Assembly: GCF_032362555.1 (NCBI RefSeq)
Contig: NC_083517.1
Span: forward strand, 5,104,001-5,168,000
Direction of reading: 5' to 3'
From: Amyelois transitella
Taxonomy: Eukaryota; Arthropoda; Insecta; Lepidoptera; Pyralidae
DNA: 64,000 bases
Every line of letters starts with the position of its first letter. Position 1 is the stretch's first letter. The notes beneath the pieces were generated by a model. It was given only the letters and a program-made list of their open reading frames with translations, ran no database searches and was not told the DNA's origin. A program made the position numbers and the translations under genes. Shown here in pieces: positions 34,612 through 45,645 of this stretch.

Positions 34612-34810
34612 CTTCTTTCTCCTGGCTTTAGTCCTAGTTGCATCGTCACCACTCTGGAGAGGAGCCTGGGGTACATCTTTGACCATGGATCCTAGATTGG
34701 GCGAGTCAAGTTTTTACACAAAGAGATTTTCATCTGACCTCCGCAACTTTTGCAGGAGACCCTGACCCGTATTGGATCGATCATGGTAACACATCCAATT
34801 GCCTGATCTG
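34612..34810 (+). repeat. Family B dispersed repeat
   Basis: It contains GAGGAGCCTGGGGTACATC, TTTGACCATGGATCCTAG, CATCTGACCTCCGCAAC and CCCGTATTGGATCGATCATG, in an order I recognise from many lepidopteran sequences. Related copies are at 39301 and 55033. Confidence 0.75.
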
Positions 34811-35898
34811 CACATCACGTATTTTAACCGGGCACCTTACCGATTTAGTTAAATTTCAAGATTCTTTCGTAATTCGAAATATAAATCGATATTTTATTTT
34901 TCGTTATTGTTACTTAATACGGAAGATTTCTTCTTTGCGGTGTTAAAAAAAATATTAATAGGTAATATCCTCAAATTATGATGTTCAACGTTAAGGCTGT
35001 ATAACGACCTAGAATTTATGTAACATTTGTAATTTATTCGTGATGCATCGATGATATCGCGCATTTCAAAAACTAGGGATTTATAAAAGTATTACCAGTT
35101 ACAGAAATTTTGTTTGAAAATGTATTATTTATTTAAGTAGTTGTAAGGTAGATACTCTTGTGCTATGTGAATTTTATGTGCAGGCTCAGCTCAATGAAGC
35201 AAATTGAATTGTAGGTACCTTTGTAGCACATTGCATTTCAATTCACTTTTGCGGAGGTTTGAAACTAACTATCTATGGTCTGGATTTGTTTTGTTTAACA
35301 CTTAAATTATAATGGATAAGAAAATTTTTAATGCTTTTTGTGGAATATCATTTTTACTATCTTGCGGGGGACAATCGTATTTTATCACTTATAATCAACA
35401 TAAAAAGTCTTTATGAATACACAATTAAGAAAAAACTTTTATTTGTGAATGTTCATTTTAAAAATGTCACAGTATGTACATAAAAGTATGACCTAAATCT
35501 AATTGAATTATACTACTTAAATTAAGTATATGACAGCGAGTATTGAATGTTATTAAATATTTGATACAGCGACCATGGCACCATATTCCTTGTAGATATT
35601 TTCTTCTCAAAATATCTCAAGAAATACTATAAGAGTTTACTTAATATCTTACAGAACATAACTTACTGTACTTCTCTCTACTTTACATATTGTTTTATGA
35701 AACCAGTGGAAACAATTAAAACAATGCCAAATAGTTTTTGATTATTACGAACGTGATGTTTAATCAAAATAAAAGTAAAAGGTCAGTCTTAAAACTGTTA
35801 ATGTAACTTGCATTGTTGGATATTAATGAATATTATACATACTTATTAATAAATGAGCAAAAAAAGGTAGTTTTTTTATTGTATTATCACCACTGTAT

Positions 35899-37566
35899 TT
35901 ATTTCAATTGTAGGAACTTCATAAGAGCGTCGTATATGAGCCGCGGGCTGGCGTCGCCGTCCGCCGTGTACCGCACGCCTCGCAGAGCGCCGTCCTCATT
36001 TCTAACTACACCGTATTCTCCCACTATAAACCCATCAGACGTCCTCTCTTCTACTCTATATTTTTTAAACTGACGCCCTTCTACGACATAGCCTACTTTA
36101 CAGTTTTCCTCTTTGCATTTTTCAGTGGTAGACTCTTGTACTCCATGAATTCTCCCTTCTGATAAGACGCTTATTTTTTCATCTATTTCATAATTTTTTT
36201 CGGGCTGATGTTCGGTGTTACCTTTAATATTGGATAAGTCTGCGCGAGTCCCCGTCGTCACCGGAGTAGTGTTACTGGTACTTGTGATTTCAGGGCTCTG
36301 CGAGTGTTGGTGCCAAGGTCGATAATCCGCCGGCACCGGGGGTAGGTGTAAGGACGCAGGAGGGCTGTAGAACTTCGCCGGCTCACTGTATATTTTTGCC
36401 GGCTCGCTATACACTTTTGCGGGTTCACTGTAAATTTTGGCCGGTTCGCTATAAATTTTAGCAGGTTCGCTGTAAAATTTTGCAGGTTCACTGTAAACTT
36501 GAGCCGGTTGACTATAGATTTTTGGGGGTTCATAGAATTTTGCAGTATTATCTGGGTTCAGATTAGAATTTACATTCGGTTGCTTATAGTTATTTGTGTT
36601 TGGAGAATTATGCAGTACATTGAAACTAACAGTAGTGAGGCTTTCACTAATATCTCCCTCACTTACGGGCTTATTAGTTAAGTCTTCAACATAGTTTTCC
36701 GGAGCGGGGGATATTGATATTGACCTACCTAATGGCACGTTTTGATTGATATCCTCTTTATTGGTGATATTTGAAACAGGTTTAGCCATGATGAACTCAG
36801 ACAGAGTCGCATTTCTTTTATTGTTTTTAATATTTGCATCTTGAAGCAGAATTTCTTTATTAATATATCGATCATTGCGAAAAGAAAGTGGTATCGATCT
36901 TGCTTGTGGTATAATATCTGCATCATCCCTTATTTCAAAGTCATAGGTTAAAACAGATTTTAATGATGGTTCCGCTATTGAATCAGTATAATTACTATTT
37001 TTGTGAAATAGCTCATCATCATTCATATTACGATATAAAGGTAATGATTCTATGTCGCTGTTTTCCATACTCAATTCTTTACTACTATCTATTTCATAAA
37101 CTGGTTTCGTTTCAGATAAATATTCAAAAGTTTCGTTTTTCTCTTCTGTTTGAAATCCATGATATTGGATTGGATATTTCTGTTTGTCTTTTTTAGCATT
37201 AAGTTGTTTGATGAACTCAATATTAGCTCCCCTCAAATGGGGAGGTAAATCAGTTACTGTACTAAAATTTTCATCAAAAATTGTTGTTTCTGTTGAACTT
37301 ATTTCTGTATATGCTGAAGGTGGAACAAAGTCATCTGTGTTCAACTGCGTTTCAAATTTCCTTGGAGGTAGAGGTTTTCCTTTCCGCCCGCCAACTGCGA
37401 TCGACGATGTAATTCTTACAGATATAACTTTATCATTTGGAAGGCTAGTACTTTCATCATAATTTAGTATTTTTTGAGCACTGTATTCCTGTGGTGTTGT
37501 TAAAATCTTTGGGGAATCATATAGACTATGTGTTGATCTTGGCGATACTGGAAAACATCTCAGGAT
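35899..37566 (-). CDS. Cuticle-type protein with YSEPAK repeats and an R&R-like C-terminus (last exon)
   Basis: The exon is open for 555 codons plus stop. It begins after a TGTTTTCAG acceptor (exon edge 37566). There is no ATG near its 5' edge, so the start codon and signal peptide must lie in an upstream exon (above 37566) that I could not find. The middle holds eight heptads of the form (I/V/F)YSEPAK, including YSQPAQ and YSPPAS variants (about 36366-36533). The C-terminus reads KYRVEERTSDGFIVGEYGVV, then LRGVRYTADG and PRLIYDALMKF. This resembles the R&R chitin-binding region (GEYGVV...G.LR.V.YTA) without its final GF and Pro motif. Such proteins are secreted into the cuticular matrix. The exact family and phase of the first codon are inferred. 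Confidence 0.75.
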   Translation of the reverse strand: MLRCFPVSPRSTHSLYDSPKILTTPQEYSAQKILNYDESTSLPNDKVISVRITSSIAVGGRKGKPLPPRKFETQLNTDDFVPPSAYTEISSTETTIFDENFSTVTDLPPHLRGANIEFIKQLNAKKDKQKYPIQYHGFQTEEKNETFEYLSETKPVYEIDSSKELSMENSDIESLPLYRNMNDDELFHKNSNYTDSIAEPSLKSVLTYDFEIRDDADIIPQARSIPLSFRNDRYINKEILLQDANIKNNKRNATLSEFIMAKPVSNITNKEDINQNVPLGRSISISPAPENYVEDLTNKPVSEGDISESLTTVSFNVLHNSPNTNNYKQPNVNSNLNPDNTAKFYEPPKIYSQPAQVYSEPAKFYSEPAKIYSEPAKIYSEPAKVYSEPAKIYSEPAKFYSPPASLHLPPVPADYRPWHQHSQSPEITSTSNTTPVTTGTRADLSNIKGNTEHQPEKNYEIDEKISVLSEGRIHGVQESTTEKCKEENCKVGYVVEGRQFKKYRVEERTSDGFIVGEYGVVRNEDGALRGVRYTADGDASPRLIYDALMKFLQLK

Positions 37567-38640
37567 CTGAAAACAATAAATGTCAATTTAGTTTTGGTCC
37601 AAATCACAGGTTTTTCTTGTGAATCAAATCAAACATTTAACGATTGGTGTGACTGATGACGATGACGGTGTGAATAATATAATTATTGAGTTTCGGAGTC
37701 CCTTATTACTCATAGGTTTAACAATTCTTACTTAGGCGTAAGTAAAAAAACAGGATTTGAGTTTGAATAAAAAATAAACATAATAATAAAGTAATAATTA
37801 ATAAAATGTATTTGAGTGTTTTTATAATTTTAAAGATCAATGCAGTATGGTTGAGTAAGAGAAATTTCAAGAATTAAGAAAAATGGGTAAATTCAATAAT
37901 CAACTCTTTAATTATATTGAACATTAAGCCTATCAAGTTTTTGTGGTCGGTTAATTTTAATTCCAACGCGACACGTTCCGGATACTCGAATACGGACATT
38001 CATTCACGTGAAAATAAAGATAGCATAGAATAGCATTGTTGTTGGGTTCCGCTCATATAATAGAACCACTCAGATATTTTTCAAGCAAGCTGACATTATC
38101 TCCCTATCTCAATTTCTTTTATTAAGCCATCCAGCTAACCGTGGCTTTTTGTGACTTTTGGCTCGGTGTGCCCTATTCTGACATTTTGAAATGAACAGAA
38201 AGATTGATAGAAATGCACAGAAAGATTGTGTAACATGTTTCTTTTTGTATAAAATTATAGGAGAAGAACAGTAAAAAACACACTATTAAATTACTTTGTA
38301 GGTATTTCGGATTTCTTTGAGTAGCGTTATCGTTAATTTTTCATATCCATATAAGGCATGAATTTCTTTGGTATCACGCTCAACTTTGTTGCTCCCTTTA
38401 AGTTTGGAACAAAAAATACATTTAAATTTCCGCATTAAATATATATTTTTATTTTAGCTATCCATCTGTATTTTCAATATTTATGATCATGTGCTGTCAG
38501 ACTAAAAGTTAATGCGCCAATTTGACCTGCGAGATATGTCCGAGTTCGAGTGAGAACTGGTTTCACACAATACCTGGTGGCATATGAAATATTTCACTTT
38601 AGATTAATATATTTGTATACGTAGAACATTTCTTAGCCAC
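37567..38640. other. Probable intron or 5' flank of the cuticle-type gene
   Basis: No upstream exon could be identified with confidence. A worn fragment of family A (TTATTAAGCCATCCAGCTAA) is at about 38117-38172. Confidence 0.4.
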
Positions 38641-38684
38641 GGTCACGAGATAATAACTTGTTGGAATGTAGTTAAATGATCGGT

Positions 38685-38813
38685 GCAAAATTGAGTGACA
38701 AGGTAAAGAACAGCGTGATAAGAGAATATTGTGAGGTTCGAGTAAAAGCTGACACTGAAATAGGAATGCCTATACGGTTTCGTTGTGTGCAGAAGATGAA
38801 TGAAATAACTTGA
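38685..38813 (+). pseudogene. Fragment of an RTE-type LINE reverse transcriptase
   Basis: The 42-codon reading AKLSDKVKNSVIREYCEV...MPIRFRCVQKMNE aligns by eye with VKLSDRIRNSMIRECCDV...MLRWFGHVERMNE of the LINE at 4055-5194. It is a decayed piece of the same or a related family, ending in a stop. Confidence 0.7.
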
Positions 38814-38878
38814 TTGAGTAAATATACAAGAAGAAGAAGGATGTGTATGTGTACCGTCACTAATCTTCAATAATAAAT

Positions 38879-39131
38879 CTATACTAATATTATAAAGCTG
38901 AAGAGTTTGTTTGTTTGTTTGAACGCGCTAATCTCAGGAAATACTGGTTCTAATTGAAAAATTCTTTTTGTGTTTAATAGACCATTTATCGAGGAAGGCT
39001 TTAGGCTATTTATCATCACGCTGCAACTATTAGGAGCGAAGAAATAATGGAAAATGTGAAAAAAAAACGGGTAAATTTTTATTCATCCTTGATAAGTATT
39101 CCACGCGGACGAAGTCGCGGGCACAGCTAGT
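38879..39131 (+). repeat. Dispersed insect repeat, near full length
   Basis: It runs from TACTAATATTATAAAGCTGA through CGCGCTAATCTCAGGAAATA, TTATCGAGGAAGGCTTTAGG and TATCATCACGCTGCAAC to ACGCGGACGAAGTCGCGGGC and ACAGCTAGT. I recognise this roughly 250-bp family as very common in Lepidoptera and other insects. Its replication class is not certain. Confidence 0.75.
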
Positions 39132-39300
39132 TGTTAATATAATTAAATTTTACTTTAATTTTATGAATAAATTTCCCAATATCTAAATTACGTATACACG
39201 TTAGGATCAGTGCGCAGTAACTGACCACACGTCATGCATTCGTCGCTCTCATACAAAATCGCTGACACATATCATTCACACTTACCTACATTTTGTCCCT

Positions 39301-39416
39301 ACACCTTTGACCATGGATCCTAGTAGGTGAGTCAGGTTTTAACACGAAGCCACCCCATCTGACCTCCGCAATCTTTTCAGGTAAACCAAATTCATATTGG
39401 ACCGATCATGGTAACA
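39301..39416 (+). repeat. Family B dispersed repeat, partial
   Basis: TTTGACCATGGATCCTAG, GAGTCAGGTTTTAACACGAA, CATCTGACCTCCGCAATC and TATTGGACCGATCATGG match the copy at 34612. Confidence 0.75.
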
Positions 39417-40965
39417 ATTTATTTCAATGAACATCTTAGAAAATATAACAATTTAAAACATCACCGATATAAAATTCACCCGCGCCGCATAATGTGCAAA
39501 ACATGACGCTGCAAGGAAGAAAGACGTGGCTTGCGAGGTTTATTATTTGAGTGGACTAAGAACAGTCTGGAGAATGACGTCGGGTACTTTTCATAAATGC
39601 CACAAAGACTATAATTCGTGTGGGATTGGCGACTCTTCCATGCGTACAAAGTCGCGGGCAACCGCTAGTTATATGACAAATCTGTATTATCTACCTTTCA
39701 ATCTTCAACAAATTCCTTTTCGTCTATTTAAAAAATCAACAGATTAAGATCGTGAATGTTAATTATTAAGTTAACATTGAGGTGCGACGGAGCGTTTAAA
39801 GACGGCGGAAATTGTATGTTGGGTTGGGATTGGGACACGAAACATCGATATTACAGATATTATCCATCATTTTTGGGATGCAGACAAGAATTTTTTATGA
39901 GAGCAAATATCATTGCCTTACAAAATAACGTAGATACTACATTCAAACAGCATTAATCAATATATGTATCATCACAAAAATCACTGGATGTAGATATGAT
40001 TGATTAATGAAGTCTGATAGATGTACACATTTAAAAATTATATACAGGTGATTATTATGTTATTAATTAAAGTAATGGGACTACAAGAAACAGTTCTCCC
40101 TCGTGATCCCATCAATGCTCCAAAATCCTGGGACCACGAAGAAAGCAGTGGATTTAACGATGTATACGTAACCATTTTTGGATTGATTTAATCACTTATG
40201 AGATACATATTATTATCTCTATTGTCGTCTACTGGTCCAACAGATAGCAGTCGATAGGTGGCGACCTTGCTCTGCACGCGTCATAGTCCTATAGACGTCA
40301 AACGCATTTTCAATGCATTATAGAAGACGATTTGACGAACAAAGGTGACTGACTCGATATAATTTAGTGTTATAAAAAATGGTAGGTACACCTGAATTAA
40401 TAATTTATTTTGTAAAATTAGATTATACAAAATAAAATTGTGTCAAAGACGTAATGAACCAATTCGCTTGTCGACAATATGTACGATTACTTAAAAATAC
40501 CCTCGCTAAATAAAAAAAAAATAGATTTATTTCAGACTTAATTTAGTTGTGTACAAAGATTATTTATCCGTGTATGGGACCGCTATTGCCGTGACTTTTT
40601 GCGTTTAAATTTGATAACACAAAATAAAAACTAGACCGAATCGATTGAAATTTTGTAGGAAAAAAAACGTAGGAGTCTAGGTACGCAAGTAATTATGTTG
40701 TGTAATGTAAAGGTAGGTATCAAACTCGTATGTATAAGTTGTACGAGTATCTACATATATTCATTCGTGGGCAGCTATCACGGAAGCTGACAAACTTAAA
40801 TTCCGACAGGGATACGAACTGGCCTTTGCGACTCAACTTGTAAACTGCATTGTGACATGTTATACTGTATATTTAACCTTTGTTATGGGCTGCTAACACC
40901 TGTCACTATCTGAATGTCCCAGTAAAGGATTAGGATATACCTAAAGATAATAATTGACTACTAAG
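39417..40965. other. Intergenic DNA, little recognised
   Basis: A repeat end with AAAGTCGCGGGCAACCGCTA is near 39648-39668 and a family A scrap (CACCTGTCACTATCTGAATG) near 40889. Nothing coding is recognised. Confidence 0.4.
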
Positions 40966-41029
40966 TACTTATTAAAAAAACTGACTCTGGAACCCACGTT
41001 CGTTCCAGAATCAGTTTTTTTAATAAGTA
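40966..41029. repeat. 64-bp near-perfect palindrome
   Basis: Two 28-base arms (40966-40993, 41002-41029) pair with one mismatch around an 8-base loop. Each arm includes TTATTAAAAAAACTGA. Confidence 0.9.
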
Positions 41030-41219
41030 GACAGAATCTTATAATAGGTATTGAAAACCACGTTTTGTTGGAATCCTAAACCTGTAATTTATTAATAGGC
41101 TTTCACAATTTGCGTGACGTGAAGACTAGAATTAAAAGTTCTTTTAAGACTCACTCCTGAAAGATTTGCTGAAGGAAATAACATTAGTAGGTATGTATTA
41201 GTGTTCTATATTCTATTAT

Positions 41220-41364
41220 TGTTAAATAAAACATTTCAATGTGTTGCACATTTTTTAATTATTTTATGTCAAAAAGTACATAGCAACGGTTACCATGGTG
41301 TCAATCATAAAAAGTAAATATGACTACACCATGGAGTTTGTCACCTAAGAGTAAGTATATGACA
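41220..41364 (-). repeat. 3' LTR of the Gypsy element
   Basis: Starts TGTTAAATAAAACATTTC and ends GTAAGTATATGACA on the + strand; identical by eye to 45501-45645. Confidence 0.95.
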
Positions 41365-41379
41365 CGCCTCCCCGACGAT

Positions 41380-44300
41380 TTAAGACCGAGGTACAAAAGG
41401 TGCTGCCAGAATCTGATCTATGTGACGGATCCATGTTAAGCCATCATCAGTTTGGATCTCATAATGTAAATGGCCAATGCGACGTACAATCACTCCAAAT
41501 TCCCACCTGATGTGAGGGTTTGAATAGCTGCGGGCTTGTACTCTTTCACCAGCAGTAAATTGTCTGATTTCGGGGTGGTCTCTAATGTCTCGAATTTCTC
41601 TGTTTGAATTTTGTGGTGGTTTGTAAAGCATAACATCAAGGCGGGTTCTTACTTGCCGGTTGAATATTAATTCGTATGGTGATTGTCCGTTACTGTTGGG
41701 GGTTCGTCGTAGACGACAAATGATTTTCATTAATTTGTCAGCTAGTGATCCTCTCTCCCCCTCCATTGCTCGAAGTGCTCTTTTGATCGTCTGTACGAAT
41801 CGCTCTGCTTGTCCATTTGTTGCGGGATGGTATGGTGCAGTGGTTCTGTGTACTGATCCACAATCAATTATAAAGTTTTTGAATTCTTGTGACGTGAATT
41901 GGCGGCCGTTATCTGAGACTAATATAAAAGGTAATCCAAATGTAGAGAATAGCTCTTTTAATTTATTAATACACCAAGTACTTGTTGTTGTCTTCGTTGG
42001 AAATATCTCCACCCACTTTGTAAAGGCATCTACAACAATAAATAATTGTTGACCCATTATGGGACCAGCAAAATCTATATGGATTCTTTGCCATGGGCCA
42101 TTTGGTTCTTCCCAATGGTGAAGAGGTGTTTTAGCGGGTGCATTTTGTTGTAAGCGACATGACCTACAAGATTTTACCGTGTTCTCAATATCTTTATCAA
42201 TATTCTTCCAGTAAACATAACTTCGAGCAAGCATTTTCATTTTCACGATACCAATGTGTCCCAAATGTAATTCTTCGAGTATGCTGTTGCGTAAGTTTTG
42301 AGGTATGAAAATTCTATTGCCTTTTAGAATACAGTCATCTTGAATTGTAAGTTCGTTGTTGTTGTAACCATAATTTTTTAAAGACCTTCCCATTTTTAAT
42401 GCTTCTAATAAAGTATTCAGTTCGGTGTCGTTTTTTGTTTCACGAGCTATTATTTCTGGATTGACTTCTAATTGATTTATTTGACAACGTTGGAATTTGG
42501 TATGCTGATCAGAAGATGTTTCTTTAACCTTTTTATCTGGAAATCTAGATAGGTAATCGGCATTACTATGCTTAGAAGAGGGCCTGTATTCTATATTGTA
42601 GTTGAAGCCCGATAGAAAATGTGCATAATGAAATAGTCTCATTGTACTTAATGCAGGCAGTGTTTGTTCCGGGTGAAAAATTGAAGTCAATGGCTTGTGG
42701 TCTGTAATAAGAGTGAATTTCCGACCGTAACAATAATGGAAAAACTTTTTAAGACCCCAATATATTGCTGTCGCTTCTTTATCAATTTGACTGTATTTCT
42801 TTTCGCATAAAGTAAGGGTTCTAGAGGCAAATGCAATAGGTCTTTCTGTGCCGTCTGGAAATCTATGTGACAACACAGCTCCTAAACCACATGGTGATGC
42901 ATCAGTAGCTAGAATTAGTTGTTTATTCGGATCAAAATGCGTAAGTACTGTTTCACTTAAAATTTCTGATTTTATTTTATTAAAACTTTTCTGGCATTCT
43001 TCTGACCAAGTATAATGTACTCCTTTCTTTAGTAATTCATTTAATGGTTTTGTAATTGAAGCTAAGTTTGGTATGAATTTGTTGTAATAATTGGCCATGC
43101 CAAGAAATGTGCGTAATTCATTAATATTTGAGGGTGCTTCTGTGTTTACTATTGCTCTTACTTTATCTTTATTTTTATGTAAGCCGTCTTTGTCTATTGT
43201 ATGTCCGAGATAATTGATGCTTTGCTTGAAAAAATTGCATTTGTCTTTGTTTACTTTAAGGTTATTTTCCTTAAGTTTCTGTAAAACTGTTTTTAATCTT
43301 TGGAATAATTGACTTTCAGAAGATCCTTGAATAAGTATATCATCGAAAAAGCATTTGACACCTTCCAGACCTAGTAGGAGTTGATCCATGAATTTTTGCC
43401 ATAAACTAGGTGCAACTTTGACTCCAAACATTAACCTATTAACTTTGTAAATGCCCTTGTGTGTACTTAAGGTTTGTAACATAGCGCTTTCGTCGTCCAT
43501 TTCCATGTTAAGGTAAGCTTGTTTTATATCTAGTGTACAGAATAGTTGTCCTCCATTCATTTCAGAAAAGATGTCTTCTATTATAGGTATAGGGTAGTGT
43601 TCATCTTTTATTACTTTATTCAATGTAACTTTATAATCGGCGCATAGACGAATAGATCCGTTAGGTTTAACTATAGGAACAATTGGTGTACCCCAATCTG
43701 ATTGTTCTACTTTGGTAATTACACCGATCGCACAAAGATGTTCAATTTCTTCATCTACTTTAGGTTTCAAGGCGTATGGAATTCTACGTGGTTTTATAAA
43801 AATAGGTTGAGTGTTTTCTTTTAAATGTAAATGTGCCTTATAATTAGGAATTTTTCCAAGATCTGATTCAAATACTGATGAGAATTCTTTAAAAATTTGA
43901 TCTAATTTGTTATGTCTTGTGTCACTTTCTATTAAACGTATATCTGCTAATTCTATTTTCAGTTCCTTCATCCAACTCCTTCCAAATATAGCATCGACAT
44001 TCTTATTAATAAGGTAAAGTTTCCCATAGAAACTTTGATTTTTGTATTCACATTTGACATATGTGACTCCGTAGGGTTTGATAATTTCGCCGGTGTAAGT
44101 TTTCAATTTCATATCTGTTTTATATATTTTCTTATTAATGTTCATTTCTTTGAATTGATTTAATGACATTGAAGTAAGAGTAGCTCCTGTGTCAAATTCC
44201 ATTCGTACTTTTGCTTGTTCTATCTTTATTGAAATCATGTATCTATCTGTTACTTCACTCCTGATAAAATGAATGTCGCCAATGGATTCATTACTTGTAA

Positions 44301-45486
44301 TTGTACTTGAAGAATCATCAAGTAGATTAGTAGCTTGCTTATTATTTCTGTTCAGACAGACCCTTGCTAAGTGTCCCTGCTTTTGACATTTCTTGCAGGT
44401 GCTTTTTATTGCTCCGCATTCATGAGCTCGGTGGTCAGATTGACCACATCTGTAGCATTTTCCTCGTAAATCTTTTATAGTTATAGGTACACTTGTATAA
44501 TTGTAAGGTTTTCTCAATGGAATTGAATGTCTATTATTGTTGGGAGGCGAGTTTATTTTGTTCATAGATTCTGGAATGTGTTGAATATCCGAGGATATTT
44601 TAATATTGTCTGCCTTTCCCATTTCCATAGTTGTAGCTACCAAAAGAAGTTCATTTAAGCATGGCGTGTTTCGGTCTTGTAATATTTTCATACGTATGTC
44701 TCCATCTTTCAAACCACGAATAAATTGTAAGGTAAGGAAATTTTCTAAAGTAGGTTGATTACAATGTTGGCATTTGAATTCACATTTTGTAGCAAGCTTT
44801 TTAAGTTCAGATGCATACATCGAAATAGTTTCATCCTGTTTTTGCATTCTGGATATAAATGTATGTTGTACTGCCCAAACACTGGGCTTTGGATCTAAAT
44901 ATTCGTCTAGAATTTGTATAAGTTCATCGAAAGTTTTATTCAGGGGATCTTCAGGTGTACATAGATCACAAATTTTTTCATGTAGTTCAGCGGATATGGT
45001 AGTAAGTAATATGTATGTCTTCATTTTTGGGTCTGTTATTTTATTAAGAAGTAAATATATGTTGAGCCTTTTGGAAAATGCTTTTAACGATTCTTTATCC
45101 TGTAGTGGTTGAAAGTTAAATTTGATGCATTTTTCAGTTGAAGATGTATTCATACCACTTGTACTGGGTGTAACGTAAGGTAGTTCTGTTTCATTCCTGG
45201 TATTTGAACGTTGTAAATGCAATAATTTTGATTTTATGTTAACGTAAGATTCTTCGAATTCGTACCTGTATTCGATTTCATGTTGTAAATAGTCTTCTTC
45301 AGATTCAAGTTCAATGTGTTCCTGTATGTCTTGAAATTTCTTGTACGTATTGTTTAAAATTTCAAGTCTTGATTCGATTTCTTCGTTTGAAAAATTTTCA
45401 CGCGAACTTATGTATGTAATCGTTCTTGTGAGCGTGCCTCGAAGGCACGAGCGTACTTTAACATATTTTTCTTTATTTGTGGGCAT
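41380..45486 (-). CDS. Gypsy gag-pol polyprotein, single open frame
   Basis: The ATG at 45486 opens 1,368 codons without interruption. In order: a Gag domain (about 120-290); two CCHC zinc knuckles, CYRCGQSDHRAHEC and CKKCQKQGHLARVC (344-377); an aspartic protease with FDTGAT (about 431-436); reverse transcriptase (about 560-740) with FFDD in place of the usual Y-x-DD; RNase H starting ATDASPCGLG; and an integrase with an HHCC finger (HLGHIG...CRSC) and D-D-35-E residues near 1138, 1192 and 1228. Gag and Pol are in one frame, so no ribosomal frameshift is needed. No envelope domain is present. It is a genomic retrotransposon and appears able to encode all enzymes of its cycle. Confidence 0.93.
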   Translation of the reverse strand: MPTNKEKYVKVRSCLRGTLTRTITYISSRENFSNEEIESRLEILNNTYKKFQDIQEHIELESEEDYLQHEIEYRYEFEESYVNIKSKLLHLQRSNTRNETELPYVTPSTSGMNTSSTEKCIKFNFQPLQDKESLKAFSKRLNIYLLLNKITDPKMKTYILLTTISAELHEKICDLCTPEDPLNKTFDELIQILDEYLDPKPSVWAVQHTFISRMQKQDETISMYASELKKLATKCEFKCQHCNQPTLENFLTLQFIRGLKDGDIRMKILQDRNTPCLNELLLVATTMEMGKADNIKISSDIQHIPESMNKINSPPNNNRHSIPLRKPYNYTSVPITIKDLRGKCYRCGQSDHRAHECGAIKSTCKKCQKQGHLARVCLNRNNKQATNLLDDSSSTITSNESIGDIHFIRSEVTDRYMISIKIEQAKVRMEFDTGATLTSMSLNQFKEMNINKKIYKTDMKLKTYTGEIIKPYGVTYVKCEYKNQSFYGKLYLINKNVDAIFGRSWMKELKIELADIRLIESDTRHNKLDQIFKEFSSVFESDLGKIPNYKAHLHLKENTQPIFIKPRRIPYALKPKVDEEIEHLCAIGVITKVEQSDWGTPIVPIVKPNGSIRLCADYKVTLNKVIKDEHYPIPIIEDIFSEMNGGQLFCTLDIKQAYLNMEMDDESAMLQTLSTHKGIYKVNRLMFGVKVAPSLWQKFMDQLLLGLEGVKCFFDDILIQGSSESQLFQRLKTVLQKLKENNLKVNKDKCNFFKQSINYLGHTIDKDGLHKNKDKVRAIVNTEAPSNINELRTFLGMANYYNKFIPNLASITKPLNELLKKGVHYTWSEECQKSFNKIKSEILSETVLTHFDPNKQLILATDASPCGLGAVLSHRFPDGTERPIAFASRTLTLCEKKYSQIDKEATAIYWGLKKFFHYCYGRKFTLITDHKPLTSIFHPEQTLPALSTMRLFHYAHFLSGFNYNIEYRPSSKHSNADYLSRFPDKKVKETSSDQHTKFQRCQINQLEVNPEIIARETKNDTELNTLLEALKMGRSLKNYGYNNNELTIQDDCILKGNRIFIPQNLRNSILEELHLGHIGIVKMKMLARSYVYWKNIDKDIENTVKSCRSCRLQQNAPAKTPLHHWEEPNGPWQRIHIDFAGPIMGQQLFIVVDAFTKWVEIFPTKTTTSTWCINKLKELFSTFGLPFILVSDNGRQFTSQEFKNFIIDCGSVHRTTAPYHPATNGQAERFVQTIKRALRAMEGERGSLADKLMKIICRLRRTPNSNGQSPYELIFNRQVRTRLDVMLYKPPQNSNREIRDIRDHPEIRQFTAGERVQARSYSNPHIRWEFGVIVRRIGHLHYEIQTDDGLTWIRHIDQILAAPFVPRS

Positions 45487-45500
45487 TATCGTCGCCAATT

Positions 45501-45645
45501 TGTTAAATAAAACATTTCAATGTGTTGCACATTTTTTAATTATTTTATGTCAAAAAGTACATAGCAACGGTTACCATGGTGTCAATCATAAAAAGTAAAT
45601 ATGACTACACCATGGAGTTTGTCACCTAAGAGTAAGTATATGACA
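45501..45645 (-). repeat. 5' LTR of the Gypsy element
   Basis: Identical copy of 41220-41364. On the minus strand it precedes the coding frame by 14 bases. Confidence 0.95.

Larger units (their letters stand above)
41220..45645 (-). mobile_element. Intact Gypsy-type LTR retrotransposon
   Basis: The element is bounded by identical 145-bp LTRs and by the 5-bp target duplication ATTAT (41215-41219 and 45646-45650). It is 4,426 bp long and is transcribed on the minus strand. The polypurine tract (GGGGAGGCG, minus strand) abuts the 3' LTR at 41365-41373. Just inside the 5' LTR, TGGCGACGATAATG may serve as primer-binding site and overlaps the start codon. Identical LTRs indicate very recent insertion. 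The features fit the Mag-like part of the Gypsy group, with no chromodomain or envelope gene. Confidence 0.93.

Noticed and set aside
34574-34765. 63-codon open frame on +
   Set aside because: Most of it is the family B repeat read by chance.
36258-36533. 91-codon basic open frame on -
   Set aside because: It is the YSEPAK repeat region read in another frame.
38643-38870. Open frames on - near the RTE fragment
   Set aside because: They are antisense to the LINE fragment at 38685-38813.
41660-42052. 130-codon open frame on +
   Set aside because: It is antisense to the integrase part of the Gypsy gag-pol frame and has no family features.
44774-45112. 112-codon open frame on +
   Set aside because: Antisense shadow of the Gypsy Gag region.
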